From positions 62,001 through 126,000 of the forward strand of contig NZ_JXAL01000024.1 of the NCBI RefSeq assembly GCF_000829465.1: a stretch of 64,000 bases of DNA, given 5' to 3'. Under the pieces are notes generated by a model that had not been told where the DNA came from, did no database searches, and worked only from the letters and a program-made list of their open reading frames with translations. Positions 58,745 to 64,000 of this stretch are shown here, piece by piece; position 1 is the stretch's first letter, and each line of letters begins with the position of its first letter. The stretch is from Cohnella kolymensis. GTDB lineage: Bacteria > Bacillota > Bacilli > Paenibacillales > Paenibacillaceae. A program made the position numbers and the translations under genes.

Positions 58745-60295
58745 TTATTGCTTATATTTTTGTGCCAGCATCGTTTTGCGGTAATCCGTCGGTGACACCC
58801 CGCAAATTCTCTTGAACACCTTGCTGAAATAATTCGGATCGTTATAGCCGACATCAAAAGTGATTTCCTTCAGACTCATTTCAGGATGACTCATGAGGGT
58901 CTTCGCCTTCTCGATCCGGCATTCGGTAAGGAAATCGATATAGTTGATGCCCAGCTGCTCCTTAAACATCTTGCTTATGTAGTAAGGACTTAGATCGACT
59001 TTCTTCGCGATCATCTCAAGCGATATATCTTCCTGCGAATGCTCGATGATATAATGCTTGATCTGTTGAACGACATCCGGCTGCAGCCGGTCGTTGTGCG
59101 TTGAAACCGCATGGATTTGTTTACTCAAGAGGCTTTCCGTCTCCGTCTTTAATTGACGATAATCGTGCGCCTGGAAGGAGAAGAGAGGCTTGTCCGCTTC
59201 CATTCCCATTTCGAGCAGCACTCTGGAGATGATCCAAAGCGCCTCCATCACTCTTTGCTGCGCATGCACGAGGCTCTCTCTATTTTTTTCATGCCAATCT
59301 ATGATCTCAGCAACTGTATCGCGCACCCGGTCCCACTGTCCTAATCGGATCTGATCGACAAATTGCTTCTCCACCTGTTGATTCGGATAATTATTCTTTC
59401 GCTCGTTCAGCGCATGCATGTCCATATAGAATCGATGCTTGGCAGGCAGGGAAGTGTCGGCCGTCGAAATAAGCGCCTCTTGATACGAAAGCTTGATCTG
59501 CTCCAGACCCTCATAAGGATTTCCAATTCCGACAAAAGTCTCACTCCCCGGTACCCGTTCCTGTATCGTCAACAGCTGACGGACCAATGTCGACGCCTGA
59601 GAGCGATAGGACTTCCCGGATTCACGGAACACGATAATCGGAATTTGCCTGCCGGACATTGCGCCGACCCAGCCGCTCTGCAGTTCCCGCATTTTCTCGT
59701 GGATTTCAGAATACAGCCGCTCCGAAGAGGTGAACGACCCCATGACCATCAAGATGACGAACGCCTCGCTGGTCATTTCCCCGCCGAGCAAGCCCATCAT
59801 CTCATCCAGATGAATGTCATGCACATGATCGAACAAAAGCTGAGTGACAACGTCCGCTTCGACCACCGGCATTACTTTCTTAAGCGTAGCTTGCTCAAAG
59901 GTTCTCTCTTCAAGCTCACTGCGCTTCTGCTGAATTTGCCTGAGGACTCTCGCCACGGTTTCTATGATTTCGGCTGCTTTACTCGGCTTCAGCAAATAAT
60001 CTTCCACGCCCAGCTGCAGCGCTTTTCTGGCAAAGTCGAACGTATCGTATGCGGTAACCATAATGAAATGGGTGTCGGGATAATCGCCGCAAATGATTTC
60101 CACCGCCTGAAGCCCGTTCATACCCGGCATTTTAATATCCATCAAAATCAGATCGGGTCTGAACTCCCGAACCGTCTCAATAGCTTTCGCCGCATTCCTC
60201 GCTTTGCGGATAGTAAGACCGGGATAGCCGTCACGCAGAATGGCCTCGAGCCCATCCCTTTCCACTTGTTCATCGTCCACGATCAGCAGTTTCAT
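58745..60295 (-). CDS. YesN-type response regulator with AraC output domain
   Basis: The 516-aa regulator has a receiver domain (MKLLIVDDEQVERDGLEAIL, D53 in LILMDIKMPGMNG, K in DYLLKPSKAAEII), a long middle region (residues about 130-400) and a C-terminal AraC double HTH: LEMIAKKVDLSPYYISKMFK, EQLGINYIDFLTECRI and LKEITFDVGYNDPNYFSKVF. This is the YesN family, which typically activates an adjacent sugar ABC operon when phosphorylated. Its ATG overlaps the kinase stop (ATGA). The chemoreceptor gene follows 13 bases after it. Confidence 0.92.
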   Translation of the reverse strand: MKLLIVDDEQVERDGLEAILRDGYPGLTIRKARNAAKAIETVREFRPDLILMDIKMPGMNGLQAVEIICGDYPDTHFIMVTAYDTFDFARKALQLGVEDYLLKPSKAAEIIETVARVLRQIQQKRSELEERTFEQATLKKVMPVVEADVVTQLLFDHVHDIHLDEMMGLLGGEMTSEAFVILMVMGSFTSSERLYSEIHEKMRELQSGWVGAMSGRQIPIIVFRESGKSYRSQASTLVRQLLTIQERVPGSETFVGIGNPYEGLEQIKLSYQEALISTADTSLPAKHRFYMDMHALNERKNNYPNQQVEKQFVDQIRLGQWDRVRDTVAEIIDWHEKNRESLVHAQQRVMEALWIISRVLLEMGMEADKPLFSFQAHDYRQLKTETESLLSKQIHAVSTHNDRLQPDVVQQIKHYIIEHSQEDISLEMIAKKVDLSPYYISKMFKEQLGINYIDFLTECRIEKAKTLMSHPEMSLKEITFDVGYNDPNYFSKVFKRICGVSPTDYRKTMLAQKYKQ

Positions 60296-61746
60296 GATTG
60301 TTCGACCACCTTTACTTGCGGAAGCTGCAGGATGACTTTCGTGCCGATGCCCGGCTTGCTTTCGATGTCGATGACATCCTCGTAACCGTAGAACAACCTT
60401 AAGCGGCGGACGACGTTGCTGAACCCGATTCCCGTGGAGAGCCCTTTTCCCTGCGCCGGTACAGCGGCTGTGTCGTTGACCATCTGCGTAACCTTGTCTT
60501 GCGGGATGCCCTCACCGTCGTCCTCTATTTCCACCATGATGCGATCTTCTTTTTGATACACTCTGAAAATAATCGTCCCCCCCTCTTCCGAAGGCTCCAC
60601 CGCATGGATCACCGAATTCTCGATTATCGGTTGAAGGGTAAGGCTCGGGATTTGCACGCTCAGGCAGGATTCATCCACCTCTTGAACGAACCGAAGGCGG
60701 TCGGTAAATCTCGCTTTCTGAATGTCAATATATTGGAGGAGCAGCTCCATCTCATCCTGCAGGGTGACCGGCTTATCCATATTTCTCAGGTTGTACCGCA
60801 AGAGATTGGCCACGCTTACGATGAGATCGCTTGTCTGCTGGGAGCCTTCCAAATACGCTTTTTTCGATAAAGTGTCGAGAGTGTTAAAAAGAAAATGAGG
60901 ATTAATCTGACTTTGCAGAGTGCGCAGCTGGCTCTCTTTCAGCAGCAGCCTGCTCTCTTGCAGCTCTCGCTCCAGCTGTGCCTTACTCTGAATCTCTGAG
61001 ATCAGGTTATTGATATTGATCCGCATCCGGTCGAAAGTCTTGGCTAGGTACGAAATTTCATCGTTGGACGGGATATCGATCTGCAGGTCGAACCGGCCCC
61101 TGGACAGCTCCTTCGCGGCAAAAGTCAGCTTCTGGATCGGCCGGGTCATGCTCAGCGAGAACCAATAAGTGAATAACAGCAGGATGACGGATACGAATCC
61201 TAGAATGAGAAACCCGAGCTTTTTCAGTTCCGCAGATTGCTGAATGATGCCGCGGTAGAATTCGTCGTAGGTTTTAAGTTCTTTATCGATCAGTGTAAGT
61301 GTCGTCTCGCCTATGTATTTGGAAATGCGGGACGCTTCCTCAAAACGGGTCACCGCCGCTTCATTATTCTTCTGCTCCAAGAACATGAGGGACAAGTCCG
61401 TCGCCTCGAGCAAGCTGTCGACCATGTTCATATAATTGCTGAGAGTAAAGCTGTTATCTCGATTTTTCAGCTGTGCGATTTCAAGCTTGGCCTCTTGCGC
61501 TCTCGCTTTGTTTTCATTTAACTCGTTTATCGTCTCCACAGAAGGCGCTTGCAGATAGTTGTTGAGAGACGTCACCGTCTGCTGGCTGATGGTCGTCATC
61601 TCATTCATTCGCAGATACCGTTGCAGGATTTGATTGTATTGCGCCTGTGTCTGTTGATTGTAATACGTCAAAATAACCCAGATGATCACCATGATGAACA
61701 GTACGATTGCCGACAGGGAAAGGATTTTCTTTTGAATACTGTTCAT
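60292..61746 (-). CDS. LytS/YesM-type sensor histidine kinase
   Basis: The 484-aa kinase has two membrane helices (residues 8-29 ILSLSAIVLFIMVIIWVILT and 175-195 LGFLILGFVSVILLLFTYWF) around an extracellular region, a HAMP domain (TRPIQKLTFAAKELSRGRFD), and the His-kinase motif QSQINPHFLFNTLDTLSKKA with the phospho-acceptor His. The ATPase shows IIENSVIHAVEP and GTGIGFSNVVRRLRL-type glycine motifs. Overlapping starts and stops on both sides place it in one translation unit with the binding protein and regulator, as in the XylFII-LytS/YesN system. Confidence 0.92.
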   Translation of the reverse strand: MNSIQKKILSLSAIVLFIMVIIWVILTYYNQQTQAQYNQILQRYLRMNEMTTISQQTVTSLNNYLQAPSVETINELNENKARAQEAKLEIAQLKNRDNSFTLSNYMNMVDSLLEATDLSLMFLEQKNNEAAVTRFEEASRISKYIGETTLTLIDKELKTYDEFYRGIIQQSAELKKLGFLILGFVSVILLLFTYWFSLSMTRPIQKLTFAAKELSRGRFDLQIDIPSNDEISYLAKTFDRMRININNLISEIQSKAQLERELQESRLLLKESQLRTLQSQINPHFLFNTLDTLSKKAYLEGSQQTSDLIVSVANLLRYNLRNMDKPVTLQDEMELLLQYIDIQKARFTDRLRFVQEVDESCLSVQIPSLTLQPIIENSVIHAVEPSEEGGTIIFRVYQKEDRIMVEIEDDGEGIPQDKVTQMVNDTAAVPAQGKGLSTGIGFSNVVRRLRLFYGYEDVIDIESKPGIGTKVILQLPQVKVVEQS

Positions 61747-62720
61747 TGGCGGACCTCCGCCTTACGCACACGAATGCCCGTGTAATAGCCGTCGGTATTG
61801 AGCGGCAGCTGCTTGCCTTGGAGCCACTGCATCATCAACTTCACGCTTGTTTCACCCATCGCTTCCGGCGACTGGGTAATCAATGCGTCAATCTTCCCTT
61901 GCTGCAGCAGGGTCATCGTTTCCGGACTGTCATCGAATGAGTAGATGAAGTAAGGTTCTACAAGCGTCCGCTTGCCGATCTCCTGAATAATAGCGCTTGC
62001 ATTAAGGGCCGTCGTTGTAATGATCGCTTTCACTTCCGGGTCGTCGTTCAGCACCTGATTCGTAGCTTGCACCACTTCTTCTCTTGTCGTACCTGAGCCT
62101 ACGATTTTCGTATGTATTTCCGGATAGATTTGCAAGACTTCGAGGATCCCTTTCAGACGTGAGCGCTGAAACTCTTCCTGCCGATTGGAGGCCATAAGGA
62201 CAACCTTGCCTGAGAAGCCCATATCCGACAAAAGCTGCCGCGCAAGCATCTGTCCCGCCTCGTAATGATTGGAGCCGACATAGGTTCTGCGAAGACTTTC
62301 GTTCATCGGCACATCATTGGCCACCGTGATAATGGGGATCCCTTTCTCCGTCGCTTTGTACATCGCCAGATGCTTGAACTCCGCCGTATCCAAACCTTGC
62401 ACGATAATTCCGTCTACCTTGGAGGTTATGGCGATTTCCATCTGCTTCAGAAAATCCTGTTCGTTCTTTCCGTAGCTGCCCCACACTTCCAAGCTCGCGC
62501 CATTGCTGCGGGCCGCGGCTAACGCGCCTTCTTTCACTTTGTCCCAGAACGGCGTGTCGAGTTCACTCGTAATAAGCACAAGCCGAATGTCGGATTCCGG
62601 TGTGTCGGCGGTGTGCGGTATGCTCAGATCGGTGTTCAAAACTCTAATAGAATAAGCGCTTGCAAAAACTAAAAGAATCAATACGCTGAGAGACAATAGG
62701 TAAATAATCAGTTTCCGCAC
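61743..62720 (-). CDS. Membrane-anchored sugar-binding sensor protein (XylFII-like)
   Basis: The 325-aa protein has an uncleaved-looking N-terminal anchor (RKLIIYLLSLSVLILLVFAS) and a ribose-binding-type fold: IRLVLITSELDTPFWDKVKE, GALAAARSNGASLEVWGSYG, IIVQGLDTAEFKHLAMYKAT and YIYSFDDSPETMTLLQQGKI-type late motif. There is no lipobox. Such proteins bind sugar outside and contact the sensor region of a LytS-type kinase; in Clostridium beijerinckii XylFII does this for D-xylose. The ligand here is inferred from the neighbouring xylFGH genes. It leads the sensing operon. Confidence 0.85.
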   Translation of the reverse strand: MRKLIIYLLSLSVLILLVFASAYSIRVLNTDLSIPHTADTPESDIRLVLITSELDTPFWDKVKEGALAAARSNGASLEVWGSYGKNEQDFLKQMEIAITSKVDGIIVQGLDTAEFKHLAMYKATEKGIPIITVANDVPMNESLRRTYVGSNHYEAGQMLARQLLSDMGFSGKVVLMASNRQEEFQRSRLKGILEVLQIYPEIHTKIVGSGTTREEVVQATNQVLNDDPEVKAIITTTALNASAIIQEIGKRTLVEPYFIYSFDDSPETMTLLQQGKIDALITQSPEAMGETSVKLMMQWLQGKQLPLNTDGYYTGIRVRKAEVRQ

Positions 62721-62874
62721 TGCCCTCGTATCTCCCCCTCAGTTACGCTAAATCCTTCGCTATATCTCGAGTTCATTTTACACAGTTCTGGGAAAAATGT
62801 CTTTAAAAAGTGTGGGGTGTTGGGGTAAGTGGTACGCAGGATCATTTAGAGCAGCTGGGTTTCCACAGACACAC

Positions 62875-63303
62875 CTATGCATTCAACCGCTTATGGTTCT
62901 GGTGCGCAAGCGTAACTAAAGCTACATAAAAAGGCTGAAGATTAAACTTTTTACCGAACTCGAACTTGTAAGATGCGACCCGCGGATCGGTGGACTTGTG
63001 ATAAGGAGAGGTAATGTAGTGAATCGTCAATTCACTGTCGTCGAAGCCGGTACCTCCAGTTTCCATTGTTACTTCATAGATAGAATCCAAGGAAATTGAA
63101 GCCACTCTCGTTTTCTTGCCGGTAACTCCCTGGTGGTCGATAAATATCAAGCGCTCATCTGTGACAATGAACGTATCTCGCACAAGTTTAAACCCCATGT
63201 GAATTTTTTCGTCCGGCATAAGATAGCCTTGGTACTGCTTCATGAGATCCGGGATCGAAACCTCCGAGTAATTTCCGAATAAACCGCTAAAAATGTTAGC
63301 CAT
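62875..63303 (-). CDS. Bacterial PH-domain protein (bPH_1 type)
   Basis: I chose ATG at 63303 with AAGGAGGAG upstream. The 142-aa product, MANIFSGLFGNYSEVSIPDL, is followed by MKQYQGYLMPDEKIHMGFKL, VRDTFIVTDERLIFIDHQGV and SLDSIYEVTMETGGTGFDDS, the typical bPH_1 sequence (YvbH/YozO-like) of a single soluble pleckstrin-homology barrel. These proteins form rings in solution; function is unknown. It is preceded by the terminator of the epimerase gene and appears monocistronic. Confidence 0.85.
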   Translation of the reverse strand: MANIFSGLFGNYSEVSIPDLMKQYQGYLMPDEKIHMGFKLVRDTFIVTDERLIFIDHQGVTGKKTRVASISLDSIYEVTMETGGTGFDDSELTIHYITSPYHKSTDPRVASYKFEFGKKFNLQPFYVALVTLAHQNHKRLNA

Positions 63304-63399
63304 AAAATACTCCTCCTTATAGCAATCCAATGTATTATTCCCGGATGCTGCTGCATACTCCTTCATCGGACAAACATCACAATCATCATAAACAAAAAA

Positions 63400-63441
63400 A
63401 AGGACTTGTTCCGAAGCCATAAGACTTCTGAATAAGCCCTT
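63400..63441 (-). terminator. Terminator of the epimerase gene
   Basis: AAGGACTTGTTC (63400-63411) pairs with GAATAAGCCCTT (63430-63441) with two mismatches, and the minus strand continues in T8. It lies six bases beyond the stop at 63447. Confidence 0.85.
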
Positions 63442-63446
63442 TCACG

Positions 63447-64000
63447 TTACTCGGTCAATTTTTTCACAATGGTCTTAATATGATCGATCGACTGATGCGT
63501 ATATTCATCAAACACAGCACTCGATTCAGTGGACGCATTCTGCTGAGCACTTAAATAAGGATTCGCCACCGGAGGCATAAACTCCATCGTGATGGCCCCC
63601 TTATAACCTAGTTCTAACAATGCTTCCATTACTTCCGAGAAATTCGTTTGGCCGTACCCGGCCGCTTCCCTCGTGTTATCGGCAATATGCACGTGCGCGA
63701 GATACGGCGCAATGTTGCGAAGCGCCTCAACATGACTTCTTTCCTCTATATTCATGTGGAACAAATCCGCCATGATTCTGACGCTCGGAACATTCACCTC
63801 TTCAACCAGCTTTTTGGCATTGGCCAGTTTGTTCACCAGAAATGTTTCGAAGCGGTTCAAGGCTTCCACAGCCAATATTATACCCTTGCTCTCAGCATAC
63901 TGTCCGGCTGTTTTCAAGCTGCTTACCGCATGCTCCCAAGACTCCCGGATCGTTCGGTCCGGCCCGCTTTTGCCGACTGGCGAGGGAACCACAATCACCA
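63447..64000 (-). CDS. Sugar epimerase/isomerase, TIM barrel (partial)
   Basis: The frame is open to the window edge, so the N-terminal part is missing. The visible 184 residues begin VIVVPSPVGKSGPDRTIRES and show AVEALNRFETFLVNKLANAK with the metal-binding glutamate, VRIMADLFHMNIEERSHVEA, LAHVHIADNTREAAGYGQTN and YKGAITMEFMPP with the second glutamate. This is the D-psicose/D-tagatose 3-epimerase, hydroxypyruvate isomerase and IolI-type family. The substrate is uncertain; sugar uptake genes nearby fit ketose interconversion. Confidence 0.82.
   Translation of the reverse strand, partial: VIVVPSPVGKSGPDRTIRESWEHAVSSLKTAGQYAESKGIILAVEALNRFETFLVNKLANAKKLVEEVNVPSVRIMADLFHMNIEERSHVEALRNIAPYLAHVHIADNTREAAGYGQTNFSEVMEALLELGYKGAITMEFMPPVANPYLSAQQNASTESSAVFDEYTHQSIDHIKTIVKKLTE

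Noticed and set aside
59363-60385. 340-codon plus-strand frame opposite the YesN gene
   Set aside because: An antisense shadow; histidine- and arginine-rich with no domain.

Overview
The window looks like a chromosomal segment of a Paenibacillus-type Firmicute (Paenibacillaceae). The reasons are the moderate GC content, strong AGGAGG-type ribosome sites, a protein with three S-layer homology domains, a ccpN/PDRP pair arranged as in Bacillus, LytS/YesN-type two-component systems, GH65 and xylose-type sugar uptake genes, and hairpin-rich intergenic repeat arrays. No rRNA, tRNA, CRISPR array or replication origin was seen.

Layout. 1-1.3 kb: the right part of an IS110-family element with an in-frame stop, followed by a structured noncoding tail. 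1.3-10.8 kb: small single genes (GNAT, VOC, NTF2-like, YiaA-like, ArsR, SLH protein, small membrane proteins, lipoproteins). An unusual number are damaged: an internally deleted GNAT, a frameshifted small gene, a stranded SRPBCC tail beside arsR, a DUF1801 gene with a TGA, an internally deleted immunity-type gene and a thrice-damaged DUF1796 gene. 10.9-13.5 kb: a MarR-MarR-DHA2 drug efflux operon with an operator over its promoter. 13.6-16.4 kb: envelope genes, including a second MurG coupled to a 47-aa gene. 16.5-18.9 kb: a three-gene ABC-2 exporter. 18.9-25.5 kb: ParB-like, MerR, AraC, aldo/keto reductase and stress-type genes, plus a twice-frameshifted reductase. 25.6-25.9 kb: a candidate structured RNA gene. 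25.9-31.9 kb: CapA, a methyltransferase, an IS1595-type transposase between oppositely oriented repeat arrays, a nitroreductase and an RluA enzyme.

32-40.4 kb is an alpha-glucoside-type locus: LacI regulator, hairpin array, binding protein, two permeases, and one polypeptide fusing a GH65 phosphorylase to beta-phosphoglucomutase. The inferred route is import, phosphorolysis to beta-glucose 1-phosphate and conversion to glucose 6-phosphate. 40.5-45.1 kb holds central-carbon genes: ccpN, PDRP, transaldolase, adenosine deaminase and KDPG aldolase. 45.2-51 kb holds membrane proteins, a two-component pair and an MFS transporter.

51.2-53 kb is an intact IS1111-group IS110 element with 12-bp subterminal inverted repeats and a long structured tail, lying directly against the 3' end of xylH. 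53-62.7 kb is one co-directional sugar-sensing and uptake block: membrane-anchored sugar-binding protein, LytS-type kinase and YesN-type regulator with overlapping ends, then a chemoreceptor, then xylF-xylG-xylH. It resembles the XylFII-LytS/YesN xylose-sensing arrangement, with a chemoreceptor added. The window ends in a PH-domain protein and a partial sugar epimerase.

Many lesions are single-base indels, several in homopolymers and some in genes expected to be functional (xylF, a sensor kinase). Sequencing or assembly error must therefore be weighed against real decay.
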